From NCBI GenBank assembly GCA_936450465.1, contig OW388294.1, positions 992,001 through 1,056,000 on the forward strand: DNA of 64,000 bases, in the 5' to 3' direction. A program made the translations under genes and the position numbers. The first letter of the stretch is position 1. Every line of letters starts with the position of its first letter. Below, one piece after another: positions 13,091-24,753 of this stretch. The notes beneath the pieces are model-generated. The model did no database searches. It saw only the letters and a program-made list of their open reading frames with translations, and was not told the origin of the DNA. Origin of the DNA: Gibbula magus (Eukaryota; Mollusca; Gastropoda; Trochida; Trochidae).

Positions 13091-14206
13091 TGTCACTAAG
13101 GTGACATGATCCCCCGCCGCAAATTAATACTTCAAAATTTAAAAATAATGTCAAGATCAGCAAAATTGACCGTCAAACATGTTAAAAAAGTCAAAGTTCC
13201 ACTGTGACCTTGAGAAAAATGGCAAGGTCATCAAAATCTAATCTACCCTTTGTGTAAGATATGATGAAATTCCAGTGAATGGTTCTTGAGATATCCCGCT
13301 GACAAGTATTACACACATGTACATCAACATGTCGAAAAATTTAAAATTCCACTGTGACCTTGAGAATAATGTCAAGGTCACCAAAATCTTATCAGTCCTT
13401 TTGCTTTTTGTAAGATATAATGAAATTTCGGTGAATGGTTCTTGAGTTATTCTGCTGACAACCTTAACATGTACATTAACATGTCGAAAAATTCAAAGTT
13501 CTGCTGTGACCTTGAAAATAATGTCAAGGTCACCAAAATCTATTCAGCCGGTCGTCTTCCCTAGAAGGTGCTTTGAGTAAGAAATGATGGAATTCCAGTG
13601 AATGGTTCTTGAGATATTCCGTTGACAAGCTTTACATGTACATTAACATGTTGAAAACTTCAAAGTGCTGCTGTGACCTTGAAAATAATGTCAATTTCAC
13701 CAAAATCTAATCAGCCCATCATCATCCCTAGAAGGTGCTTTGTGCAAGAAATGATGGAATTCCGGTGAATGGTTCTTGAGATATCCCGCTGACAAGCTTT
13801 ACATGTACATTAACATGTTGAAAACTTCAAAGTTCCGCTGTGACCTTGAAAATAATGTCAAGGTCACCAAAATCTAATCAACCCGTCGTCTTGCCTTGGA
13901 GAAGCTATGTATAAAATATGAAGAGAATCCAGCGAATGGTTATTGAGATATCCCGCTGACAAGGGTAAAATGACAAAGTCTCGTTGTGACCTTGAAATGA
14001 AGGTCAAGGTCTCAAACTACTGTAGGAACATTACTCTTCCTATGATGAACCCATATGCAAAATATGAAAAGAATCCAGTGAATGGTATTTGAGTTATTCC
14101 ATTTCGTACGGACGTACGGACGGACGGACGGACGGACGTACGGACGGACGCAGCCGAATACTATATCCCCCGCTTCGCGCTAAACGCGCGGCGGGGGATA
14201 ATAAAA
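13091..14206 (+). mobile_element. pearl/Helentron-like element 2, nested in the LINE 3' UTR
   Basis: The 5' end has cactaaggtgacatga followed by cccccgccgc (13111). The core holds five to six diverged units of about 150-168 bp containing ctgtgaccttgaaaataatg. A (CGGA)n/(CGTA) tract spans about 14106-14150, and a 3' hairpin at 14164-14200 has arms tatcccccgc and gcgggggata with an inner cgcgc/gcgcg stem. The plan matches the element at 10550 but the core is unrelated. No protein is encoded. The boundaries are approximate. Confidence 0.75.
13200..14100. repeat. core tandem repeats of pearl element 2
   Basis: The units can be phased on the motif pattern cgctgacaag, at about 13296, 13451, 13618, 13786 and 13952. 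Most contain TGACCTTGA and a facing TCAAGGTCA eight bases later. Exact pairs lie at 13355-13380, 13507-13532 and 13841-13866. Confidence 0.75.
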
Positions 14207-14228
14207 GCTGATAATGAAAAGTTAAAAT

Positions 14229-17200
14229 TTACAATTTGTCAATAAGGTGTATAGCCTTCAAAAAATCTAAAACACGATGCTCACCGAAATGAGTAAAAAC
14301 TTGATTGATTGAAATGGATAAGAAGGATAAGAAGGATAAAAAGTTTCCCTGATATGTGCAGTGTCCCAACACTCACATAGAATGTGTTTGATTGTGAGAG
14401 GACACTGACAGGGTATAGATACTGGGGGATCCTCCCCCTTTAAAAGATATGAGTGAGTAAGATGAGAGTGTCCAATACGACATCGTCGTAGGACACAAGC
14501 TTCCTGCCGGGTAAAAGAGGATAGAGATTTGTAACCTAAATGAGGTTGAATAGTGTGAAGTTTGTTATGATGTTGTTGGTCTCATTGGGACTTCCAACGT
14601 TGTTTAATGTAAGATTTAATAGTAGGTTTGGAATCCGTATATGGAACTTTTGTAGGAGAAATATGTTTGAGGTTTAATGCTGATTTAGCAGCTGAGTCAG
14701 CTTTGTTATTACCTCTTATACCCATATGGCTAGGAAGCCAGCAGAAGACGATGTCGCATTGGAGACAAGAATTATGAAGTAATAAAATATCCCTGATAAT
14801 TGGGTGATCACTCTTACAGTTTTTAATTGCTTGTAGGCAAGAAAGTGAATCGGAAAAAATAATGTAATTATTAGGGGTTGAGTTTTTAATGTGATGGACG
14901 GCCTTAAGGATGGCCTTAGCTTCTGCAGTAACGATGCTGCTGCCATCATGCAGCCTTGAAGCATATGTTGTTGAAGGAGTCACAGTTGCTGCTGCAACTG
15001 TGGATCCATCCTTAGAGCCGTCAGTGTAAATTGGTTTATAGTCTGCGAAAAAATCACGTAGTTCAAAAAATGCCTGTTGAAATATTAATTGGTCTGTATT
15101 AGTTTTTTTATGAGTAGATAGAGAGAGGTTTACACGGGGCCTGACCAGCTGCCATGGCGGAGCGGCAAGCAGACCGTGCTCTGCTATTGTTGTTAAGTCG
15201 ATATCAGAATCTTCAACATGTTGTTGAAGTCTGATACCGAGTGGTGGAATTGCTTTAGGTTTTAAGTTATACAACTGCTGGTATTCAGGATTGAATACGC
15301 AGTTGTATGCAAGACTACAAGGGTTGGCTTTAAGTTTGGTGATATATTGTAGTGCTAGCTTGATGCGCCGATCTTCAAGAGATGGCTCATCAGCTTCAAC
15401 GTAAAGGCTTTCAACAGGTGAAGTTCTGAAGGCGCCAAGACAAAGCCTGAGACCCTGGTGATGGATTGTATCTAGCAATTTGATATATGAGGGGCGAGCA
15501 GATCCATATATTATGGATCCATAAGCAAGTTTGGAGCGGATGAGTGATCGATAGAGATGAAGAAGAGTTTCTTCATCTCCACCCCATTTATTATTTGAAA
15601 CGACCTTTAAAAGGTCTAATGCCTTTAAGCATTTAGCTTTAAGGCTTTTAATGTGTGGGATAAATGATAATTTACTATCAAATGTGAGACCAAGAAATTT
15701 GGCCTCAGGAACGACTTTGATTGGAGTTTTATCTAGAAATAGTTCCTGATCTTGGTGCATTTTGCGCATATTGCAAAAATGCACACAAGATGTTTTAGCT
15801 TTGGAAAATTTGAAGCCGTTTTCCAACGACCATTGATGGATTTTATTGAGGCAGAGTTGCAATTGGCGCTCGATTGATGGCATATTTTTACCTCTGCAGG
15901 AAACTCCAAAATCGTCCACAAAAAGTGAACCATCTGTATGATCATTTAAAACTTTAGCCAAGCTGTTGATTTTAATGCTAAATAATGTGACAGATAAAAT
16001 GCTACCTTGTGGGACACCCATTTTTTGATCAAAGAAATCAGAAAGGGTGGAGCCCATGCGCACTTTAAATTGGCGATCATGTACAAAATTGGAAATAAAA
16101 TGAGGCATACGACCTCGCAAGCCAAATTCAAATAAATCTTTTAGGATGCCATGCTTCCATGTAGTTTCGTAAGCTTTTTCTAAATCGAAAAAGATAGACA
16201 CAGCATGTTGTTTGTTAATAAATGCATCACGAATAAATGATTCTAAACGAACAAGATGATCAGTGGTACTACGTTGTTTGCGGAAACCACATTGAATATC
16301 AGTTAGTAATTTATTAGTTTCCAAGTACCAAACTAGACGATCATTGATCATCCGTTCCATAGTTTTACATACACAACTTGTTAAGGCTATAGGACGGTAG
16401 TTGGAAGGGTCTGTATGATCCTTCCCAGGTTTTGGGATAGGCACAATAGTAGCATTGTGCCAACAAGATGGAAATTATCCTGTTTCCAATATATGATTAA
16501 ATACCTGAAGTAGAACCTCAAGGCAAGGTTCCGGTAAATGTTTAAGAAGCTGATAATGGATTTCATCAGGGCCGGTTGCTGTATCATGAGCTTTAGAAAG
16601 TGCAGTTTTTAGCTCTGACAAGGAGAAGTGTTCATTATAATCTTCTCCATTGTCAGATTTGAAATTAAGTGGTCGTTTTTCCTGTACCTTTTGGTACTTT
16701 TGGAAAGCAGGGACATAATTTGCAGATGAAGAATTTTTAGAGATTGTTTCAGCCAAACTATTGGCAATGTCCGATTTTGAGGTGAGAAGGTCATCGTTGA
16801 CCTTAAGATGTTTTATTGTAGATTTGGAACCTTTGCCTTTAATTCTACTAATCATATTCCAGACTTTGCTGATAGGTGTTCTGGAATTGATCTTAGAGAG
16901 CTTTAGCTCGTGCCTTGCGACAGTTATCTAAGTTAATTCTTGTAGGTCGTTTACTGAGCTTGCGTCAGCTTTTTTACGTGCCTTAATGGCAGTATCGCTG
17001 GTTTCATTAAACCATGGCTTGTGAATGCGTGGATTTGCCGAGGTTTTAGGGATAGTTTCAGTTGCTATATCAATGAGACCTTTGGAAAAGGTCTCAACAG
17101 GATCAGTTGCATTGATTATTTTATCATATATAATATGTTCACGGCAGAGGGTAGAAAATGTACCCCAATCAGCCTTGGAAAATTTCCAACGAGGATTGTG

Positions 17201-17873
17201 CTCCTCGGGAATAGGTGATGAGGGTTCTAATACAATGGGGAAGTGGTCACTTCCACATGTATCCTCATGGACTGACCATGAAAAGTCATTTAAAAAGGAT
17301 GCATCAGTTACTGATAAATCTATAGCTGTATAGGATCCTGTAGCAGGATGTAGATATGTGTTTGTGCCATCATTAAATAGACATAAGTCATTTTGAGTGA
17401 GGAAACTTTCGAGTATTTTACCCCGTGAATCTAGGGTATTACTACCCCAGAGGGGAATGTGACCGTTGAGGTCACCCATGATAATAAAAGGTTTAGGTAA
17501 TTGATTAACGAGTTGATCAAGATCTTTTATACAAAGATCTTGAGATGGTGGAATATATAAAGAACAGAGAGCGAAAGTTTTAAATAATGATAAGCTGACG
17601 GCAACAGCTTGTAATTGTGTTTTTAATGGAATTTCTCTGTGGATAATTCCATCACGCACTAAAATTGATGCACCCCCTTTTGCCCTATCAGCAGAAGGGG
17701 AGAAAGAATTATAAAAAGTGAATGATCTCATTGCAACTTTATCAGATTCTTTAAGATGAGTTTCTTGAAGGCAAATAGCTTGAGGATTGTAATTTTGGGC
17801 CAACAAGCCCAATTCATTAAAATTTACCTTAAAGCCTCGACAATTCCACTGTAGAATCGCCATAGATTCGAGG
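14229..17873 (-). pseudogene. LINE ORF2: endonuclease, reverse transcriptase, RNase H (broken)
   Basis: Retrotransposition polyprotein, about 1,215 codons as laid out. The start ATG at 17873 opens MAILQWNCRGF, the canonical endonuclease start. Endonuclease residues are present: N in QWNCRG, E in LQETHL, GDLNGH, and SDH. The reverse transcriptase lies around residues 470-750, with the active site written FVDD rather than YADD and both aspartates kept. RNase H lies around residues 945-1075, with YTDGS, the E of TAEAKA, FSDS and the HMGIRGNNKAD motif. A C-terminal Cys/His cluster is near 14380. Breaks: a frameshift near 16970, a frameshift or deletion near 16890, TAA at 16475-16477, TGA at 14582-14584, and a further frameshift between about 14260 and 14300 before the stop at 14229. 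The two nonsense codons split an otherwise conserved frame, so this copy cannot make a full enzyme. Confidence 0.9.
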
Positions 17874-17899
17874 ATAAAATAAAATATTAAAAGCCTCAT

Positions 17900-19155
17900 G
17901 ATGGATGTTTTACTGGCGAAAGGCGACGGTCGCCAGACCGTGTCCTGTGCCCCTTTTTGGGAGATGTTAAGAGACGCTGTGTCTGATGCGTCCATAAGGA
18001 CGTCATCAGACTCAAGGTCAAGAGATCCATACTTGTTGTAGACCTCTACCACATTCTTGTGGCCTTTTGGAGAGCGGTTGGAAGTGATGGTTTTGGATTT
18101 GTTTGCAGTTTTGGAATTAGATTTTTGATTAGGTTTTGGGTTTGGATTTGATTTTGGCGTTGTTTGAGAACCTGTCGGTTTGACAGGCTCTTTGAGTGAC
18201 AGAAGAGGGAATGTAATGGTACCTATGGTTGAAGATGTTGCATTGCGCAAAGTTTTTATGGTTGGTGGATCATTGATCCACTCAATGTCCGTCTGAGTGG
18301 AGACGGAGCATTTAGGGGCATTTGTTGAGGATACTATTTTGGAATATGAAGGCTTTGAACCCTCAGTAACCAGGCGTTTTGCTTCAGGGAAGGAAATGTT
18401 TTGGGTGAATTTTACTTTTAAGATTTCGGACTCCTGTTGCCACCGTGGGCATTCCTTTGAGGAAGACATGTGCTCGCCAGAACAGTTGGCACATTTCGGC
18501 AACTCCTTGCACTCTGCTGGATGGCTTTCATCCTCGAGTTTGCCACAGCGAGGACAAACACGGCCATCAGCTCTGCAAGAGTTGCTTCCATGGCCAAACT
18601 TCTGGCAACGGTAGCAACGAAGGGGGGTTAGGGATGTAGAGTTCAGTTTTGAGTTTGTAATACCCGGCATTAATTGTTTTTGGAGCTTGAGGAAGTGAAA
18701 AGGTTATAAGATAGGTGTGGGTTTTGATTATTTTCTCTTCCTTCTTGATGGTGAAGCGTTTAACTGCTGTCACCGCCTGGTTCCTGGTTCCTGGCTCGGT
18801 GGCATCCTCGAGACATCGATCCTTGTCTCGGATGATGGCTTTGCTGCTGTTTAATGTTGTATGTGGAGAAACCTTGACAGGTTTGTCCACAATAAGTTTT
18901 AATGTTTGCAATGATTTTGCCTGTTGCGGTGATTTGCATTCAACCAAAAGGTACCCATTCCTGATTTTTTTTACGTCCTTAACATCACCGGCAAGACCTT
19001 GAATGGTCTTGGCGGTGGCGGAGGGATTGAGGCGCAGTGGTTTGTCATCGGTAGATGAAATGACTAGAAATCTAGGCCATGTGTTTGACTCTTCCTCAGA
19101 AGAGTGACTTGCATCCTTTGAACGAGTTCGCTTTTTTTTTACCTAATGGACCCAT
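17900..19155 (-). pseudogene. LINE ORF1: gag-like zinc-knuckle protein (broken)
   Basis: This nucleic-acid-binding ORF1 packages the LINE RNA in related elements. The likely start ATG is at 19155-19153. The N-terminal part is lysine-rich, followed by an RRM-like region including LLVECKSPQQAKSLQTLKL. Three zinc knuckles follow around 18440-18620: CYRCQKFGHGSNSC (CX2CX4HX4C), CPRCGKLEDESHPAEC and CANCSGEHMSSSKEC. A Ser/Lys/Asn/Pro-rich tail ends the protein. Two homopolymer frameshifts break it: nine T at 19132-19140 on the plus strand (one more than the frame allows) and six G at 18622-18627 (one extra). Downstream of the second shift the frame runs without a stop into ORF2, so the true ORF1 end is uncertain. 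A TGA overlapping an ATG near 17900 in the next frame could be the ancestral ORF1 stop. Confidence 0.8.
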
Positions 19156-19779
19156 GTTAGGTTAGTAAAATTTCATCAGCCTGGATCCCCACCCACCACG
19201 GAGCACCAACAAGGGCAATGCTGTATGTCAGCGGGTCTCCTGCCGACAGCACCGGGGATACCAGGATAACATACTCCATTAAAGAGTTGCCAATTCTTCA
19301 CTGGATTGACCCATTGGCCACCGCTATCTTGGAAGCTGAGTAAAGTTGATGAATGTGATTAAGAGAGAGCTAAGAATAGAGCAGCAAGCAGAACGTAGAG
19401 ATAAGTACATCAGGAAGGATAGCGTTGTGAAAAGGTGGCGAAGTTATGCAAGAGAGCATCACGAAAGCACAGAAAATAATTGCAAAGAGAGGAAGCAGCG
19501 TAAGAAGAAGGATAGAAAAGATGTGCACAACCAAGTGCTTGGCATGACCAGCCGATTGACCAGACCGGGCCCATCTGGCCACCTGTCTAGATGAAGTCGG
19601 GGCCGAAGCAGTGTATTGTTCAGTGTTAGCTTTAAGCTAAACACATCCCTCAACCACCAGGCATCCTTCCTCCACCCGTACAGGTCGCAGTCCACGGCAA
19701 ACTGACTGCCTCCTTTTAGTCGCCTCTTACGACAAGCAGGAGGAACTGAGGGCCTATTCTAACCCGGGCACCCAACGGG
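19156..19779 (-). other. LINE 5' UTR
   Basis: The 624 bases between the predicted 5' end and ORF1 include a GC-richer start with a GGGTGCCCGGGTTAGAAT stretch and TTGTCGTAAGAGGCGACTAA, a 5' sequence often seen in I-group elements. Internal promoters of I-group LINEs lie in this region. I see no TATA box. Short frames here are not genes. Confidence 0.6.
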
Positions 19780-19790
19780 GTGCTCGACTC
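19780..19790. repeat. target-site duplication, right copy
   Basis: Exact copy of gtgctcgactc, adjoining the 5' end of the LINE. Confidence 0.85.
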
Positions 19791-20935
19791 GTAAACCAGA
19801 TACCACTAACAACATGGGTGTGCTGAACATGCCGAACTGTCGGATCTGATTCACTCGTCAGTACTGTTTTAAACATCTTCGTGTAGAGATCTGTCAGCTT
19901 GACAGAACCAATGAATAAGTCTTACCTCTGTCTTTCCCTTAATAAATATACTCCCCTCCTACTGATACACTTTACATTTACTTTTACATCAATAATACGT
20001 TCCCTCGATAGTATCAGTTATCACCCTGTCAACTTTTAAAAGGCAATGGATATTACACAATATATGTACTGCAGATTGTAAAATAAGTAAAGAAGGTACA
20101 ATTAGGTTGCTGCTGTATCATTCCAGGTACCCTTGATGGGATCGCTGCAGTGGTTGGTAGAATAGGATTTTTATTTTTGTTGTAGATGACCTCACTAAAA
20201 CTACATGTGGAACAACCAGGACATATTATCATGTTGCAAAAAAGCAAGTAATGATCCATTCCATGAGAGATATTCAAGAGGTGACATATGAGTATTTTAT
20301 AATGAAGTAAGCAGCCCATGGATGTCCTCTACATGGAAGAAGTCAAAATTCTGATCAGATGATTATGAACAGTTATCAGAAAGATCTGACCATATGACAG
20401 AATGCAAGGTACTGTGTTTTTTATCATGAAAATATATAACCTTGTATAAAAAAAAATGATCGTGTTTCAAAACCTTATATTGTTCCCGCGTGAATATGAT
20501 CATCCTGTTTACATGCAAGTAGGGCCACAAAAGGTGATGCCAATCCTGACAACCTTTGAGTATATACATTATATACTATCACTGTATCAGGACAGCGCTT
20601 AACCTGTATATACAGTGTTCAGGTAATATAGATTAATGCTGGCGATATATTGAAATAGTCTAATATTGCAATTTTTCGTAAACATGATGAAACGATATTG
20701 ATCACTTCATAGAGCAGACATAGATGAGAATAGAGAAGAGAGCACCTGTATGAAACAAGAGTGGCACACTAGCTCCAGTAGCTCAGTTTATTATTCCTCT
20801 TGTGCACCTTTAACATAACTATCTGAAGGGTGCTATCCATAATGATAATCACATATAATAAACATAATGTCTCATTTACCAGATTTTGTAAAACTGATGA
20901 TAAAGTATCATGGATGACGAGGCATTAATCTGTAA

Positions 20936-20998
20936 AACTGATAGAACTGATAGAACTGATAGAACTGATAGAACTGATAGAACTGATAGAACTGATAG
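20936..20998. repeat. 9-bp minisatellite, seven copies
   Basis: Seven copies of aactgatag. On the minus strand it reads as a Leu-Ser-Val repeat inside a short open frame, which is a repeat artefact. Confidence 0.9.
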
Positions 20999-23840
20999 TT
21001 TGCCACCGGTTACACTTTTTGTTGTGGCGATAACAACCAAGGTGCCAGACACATTTAACATGTAACAGTTGTCGCATCAGTTACAAAACAATTGCCATAA
21101 CGTTGCCACTTCAACATACATGTAAAATTGAGATTATAGGCTTTATATCTGTGTTTTAATTTCAGAGAAAACTGTTCCGATGTTTTCTGAATTATGTATT
21201 CAGCTTGTCGATGCATACTTGCCTTGAAATATCAAAGGTAACAATAAACCAATGGTTAACACATCGTTAGACGTGAAAAAAACCTCCGTAAACAAACAAA
21301 TACTTTGTTTTGATATTCATGCACCATCCGCTACCTAGATGAACATTGCACATAACAGAAGGGAATAAAAAGCCAGTCGTTTATTATATATTTGTCTAAC
21401 CATTGTAAATACGGATTCACATATTTTCCATGAACATATTTTGAACGTTGATTTTGTTACACAGTACTCCTGATACAGTTAGAAAAATACGATGGTGAAA
21501 GGTGTTGGTTCCTCTGTGGACTTAAAACCTAGATCAATAGAGAATGGTATTCCTTTCGCCTGTTCTGAACAAATCTTAATTTAAGGTACAGAAAGGTGTA
21601 GAAGTTATATTTAGAACGGCGTTCATATCTTATACGTAGTGATATATATGGATCGTGGGTGGCATAAGTAACAAGTGAGTGAAGCTTGTGTGAGTTGTTT
21701 TGGAAATATCCTCTCTACCTGAAGGAAGTCCAATTTAAATCATGCATGTTCCCACGTAAACCTCACAAAAAATGATTAAATTCACCTATATATCTTACCC
21801 TCTAAAGGCACAAAGACGAAAGATGCGAGTCGATAGATCAGGTTAAATACTTTTCACAGTACAAATACTAACACTTCAACCTGTGTACTTGGCTGACAGC
21901 AAGAATGTCTGACAGAAAAATACCTACTTTACTGATACATTTTCTTATTACATTTACCACATACATGTATGTAAACATGGTCTTCATTTTTGTAGGATTA
22001 GTATATGTCTCAATGTTTTTACAATGTTCTTGGATTAAGCATGAGTTAAGTTAAGTTAAATCATTAAGAAAACAGTAGGCAAGTGATTCCGTTTTTTACA
22101 TCATTACATCAGAAGATGAACATTGATTAATCAGAGATACAAAAACCTTTAAATCTGAAACACATATAAAAACAATATATCAAATTTGGTTCCAAAGCGT
22201 AACGAAAGTATAACACACACAACCTTGACACCAACTGTGTAACACGATTCTACATGTAATTACAAATCTACACGTTTTCTGTATTTTGAGGTCACCAATT
22301 AGTATTTTCCAGGTACATCTTAACTATCTTAAAAAACCTCAAGATGGTACTTTAAGATTGTCTAAAAGTTGGTACAGGAAATCGGAAATGAACAGTTTTG
22401 AAAAAAAATAACTAAATCTTTGCTGATTAGGGAGTTGCTGATAAAGATTGAAAATTCCGAAACCTACTGTAAAGACGCTTCCAACCTATAACAGTCTGCC
22501 AATTCGTTGTAGACCTTGTAGTTAATTTACCAGGAATACAAACTGACACCTTGGCAACTCACGTGGTTGGCGTTCTGCCTAGTAATTGTTCATAGGCCAA
22601 TCCACTGAGTTTATAAAGAATTATACTTGAAAACAGTCCACGTCGTTTTGAACCATAACTTTACTCAAGGTTGTCAAGTTCGTTTTCTATTTGAAGAAGG
22701 ATACCTGTATTACCCATGCCGCACCAACCATCTGATTCACTTATTCGACAGTTGGAATGAAAGTGAACAATGCAATTCAAACAATAAACTGGATGACCTC
22801 AAGTTGAAGAACTCATCTTGAGTCTATATCCTCTGAACCAGAACGGTCTTTGTCTTTTTTGTTTGAAGCAACCAGTCTGACAACCTTTGGTTTTAAGATT
22901 ACTTTAAAATACAGAACTCAAAAGCATGAATAATAAATGCTTAACTGTACATGCTTAAGACCATTCAGAGAACACACATTGTTCATCAATGATTCCATCT
23001 AGGATGGGTTGCTTATACTTCCATTGAACTGTCCGAGGAAAACGATGAACCAACTTATTGAAACATATTATTAAGGGCAGATCTAAACAATTAACACCTG
23101 CTTTGTCACTGAATTTTGAATTGAATATAAAGGACTCATTAGTCACATATATGATAGATTATTTCACCTTGCTTTCATCCATTTATATGAAAAAGATATT
23201 TCCAAAATCATAAAGTTCAGAAAGAAAGACAACAAGGAGACAATAACCCTCAACATAAGAGCTTGATGGGAAGAAGAAAGGATGTTTACTGCACCAACAC
23301 ATGTACAGTGCATCTTTGAAATCGCTTAACACAGTTTCATGTAATCTCTCTTCTTCACTACGCCATGAAATGGTCATTAACCTAACAAAGTTTTTGCTGA
23401 AATGTAGTCGCCAAAAACATCCAAGTTATGAATACTGACCATAAAGAAACGAAACTGAAGAATATGTTGTCATGAATCGATGGAATATATCTTCTTAATA
23501 AGGGTAAGCCATTGCAATGCCTTCAAGAAGATGATGTAAAATTCAAAGGACAAGGACAGTTTAAATTTGAACAGGTAGCTCAATACACTACTGCTAGCAG
23601 ACTTCACCTTCGTTCATGAGCCGGTCCTCCGATCTGTTGAATCAATTATCTTCAAAAGAAACATCTGACATAAAAGTAAACAGTAAAGAGAATGCAGTGT
23701 GATCAAACGTTTCCAAAACAAAAAGGTTTTTGTAGATTGTCAGATTGTCCAGAGCACAGCTTTCACTGACTGTTTTTCAACATTAACAGTTCTTACAAAA
23801 CAGATGCAAAATAAGTATTATTCTTAACTTAATCGCGGCT

Positions 23841-23948
23841 GCTGAATCATATATCACCATTATCCTGTTTGTAGGTATACGTAATATGTCAGGGGAACCT
23901 GACAAAGACACAAGCATATTACAAATGACAGACATTTTCTACAACTAA
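23841..23948 (+). pseudogene. exon-like module N-b, partial copy
   Basis: An open frame reads ITIILFVG followed by SGEPDKDTSILQMTDIF and a stop at 23946. It matches the second half of the modules at 54482 and 62656. The upstream initiator and first membrane segment are missing. The TAG/GTATAC at about 23873 would also fit a splice donor. Confidence 0.35.
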
Positions 23949-24086
23949 ACCAGCACCTTGCCTGGATACTGAATGAATTTTGTTATGTTACAATGAGTGC
24001 AATGGCTCCAATCAATTGTCAGATTTCTCCATTTCCAGTATTTATAACATTTAAAAGCTGCTAAAAATGCTGTCAATTAGTTGATT

Positions 24087-24186
24087 AAGTGATCTCATTC
24101 AATGATGCTTGTCACCACTGAAGAAATTAGCTGGTAAAGTGATCTCATTCAATGATGCTTGTCATCACTGAAGAAATTGAAACGAT
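24087..24186. repeat. 50-bp direct repeat, two copies
   Basis: Two copies of a unit starting aagtgatctcattcaatgat, offset by 50 bases with a few changes. Confidence 0.85.
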
Positions 24187-24242
24187 CCTACAGGAAAGTA
24201 TCTCCAATCCTGCTTCTTTAAAAATGGAAAGAAGAAAGGATG

Positions 24243-24302
24243 TTTATTGTACCAACGAAGCATATCTTTGAGTTTATTGTACCAACGAATCATATCTTTG
24301 AG
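24243..24302. repeat. 30-bp direct repeat, two copies
   Basis: Two copies of tttattgtaccaacgaa plus catatctttgag, differing at one base. Confidence 0.9.
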
Positions 24303-24753
24303 ATTGAAATGAATTTTATAAATACTGACCATAAAGAAAATAGACTGACAAGAAGTGTTGTCGTGAAGTGATGAATAATATCTATATTAACTGTAAGCAA
24401 TCATTATGCCGTCAAGAAGATCATGTCAAATTCAAACTATGGGGACGAGAGGTTTGAACCATTTGAACTGGAAGTCTTTCATTGCCATTAAGCAAAACGC
24501 TCACAGCGGAGTAGTGTACTTCCTCTTTTGTTCATTTTCTAAGCAGATCATTCTGTCGTTATCATATCATCATCTGTTAAAGCTCACTTTTCAACAATAA
24601 AATATAGCTTTATACCTCAGACATTGTTTGTCTCGTAAAGTAAATATAGATATTTGCACCGCAACCAAACGTTCTTAACAATCATTTATTTAAATGGATA
24701 ATGTAAATGTAATTAAATGTGAACTATCATAATATACATGTATATTATAATGT

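Larger units (their letters stand above)
12919..19779 (-). mobile_element. I-group non-LTR retrotransposon, near full length, inactive
   Basis: In minus orientation the element has a 5' UTR (19156-19779), an ORF1 with three zinc knuckles, and an ORF2 with apurinic-type endonuclease, reverse transcriptase and RNase H. A 3' UTR ends in GGCGTTAAAC and an (ACTC)n tail at about 12919-12950. The APE endonuclease, RNase H and gag-like ORF1 place it in the I group (I/Nimb-like). The 11-bp direct repeats at 12908 and 19780 mark target-primed insertion. A pearl-like element was later inserted into its 3' UTR (about 13091-14206). Frameshifts and nonsense codons in both ORFs make it inactive. Confidence 0.9.
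1740..20049 (+). repeat. segmental duplication unit 1
   Basis: This is the first unit of the paralogous array. Anchors that recur elsewhere in the same order include segments at about 1740-2290 (also 20050-20560 and 30420-30910), 2865-2970 (also 32980-33070), 4790-4880 (also 39044-39125), 5940-6000 (also 22500, 41105 and 48300), 6440-6850 (also 22870, 41475, 46900 and 48630), 8010-8230, 9570-9610, 12040-12180 and 12720-12920 (also 29960-30170). Two insertions interrupt it: a pearl-like element and an I-group LINE. Between the anchors I see AT-rich non-coding sequence. The 67-bp segment at 2279-2345 and the segment at 3536-3625 are single-copy counterparts of satellites in unit 3. Confidence 0.8.

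Noticed and set aside
17025..17333. Plus-strand frames inside the LINE
   Set aside because: Antisense shadows of the endonuclease domain.
22627..22821. Frame reading VRFLFEEGYLYYP
   Set aside because: Homologous segments at 6100, 41300, 46740 and 48430 have indels that are not multiples of three, so no coding constraint is visible.
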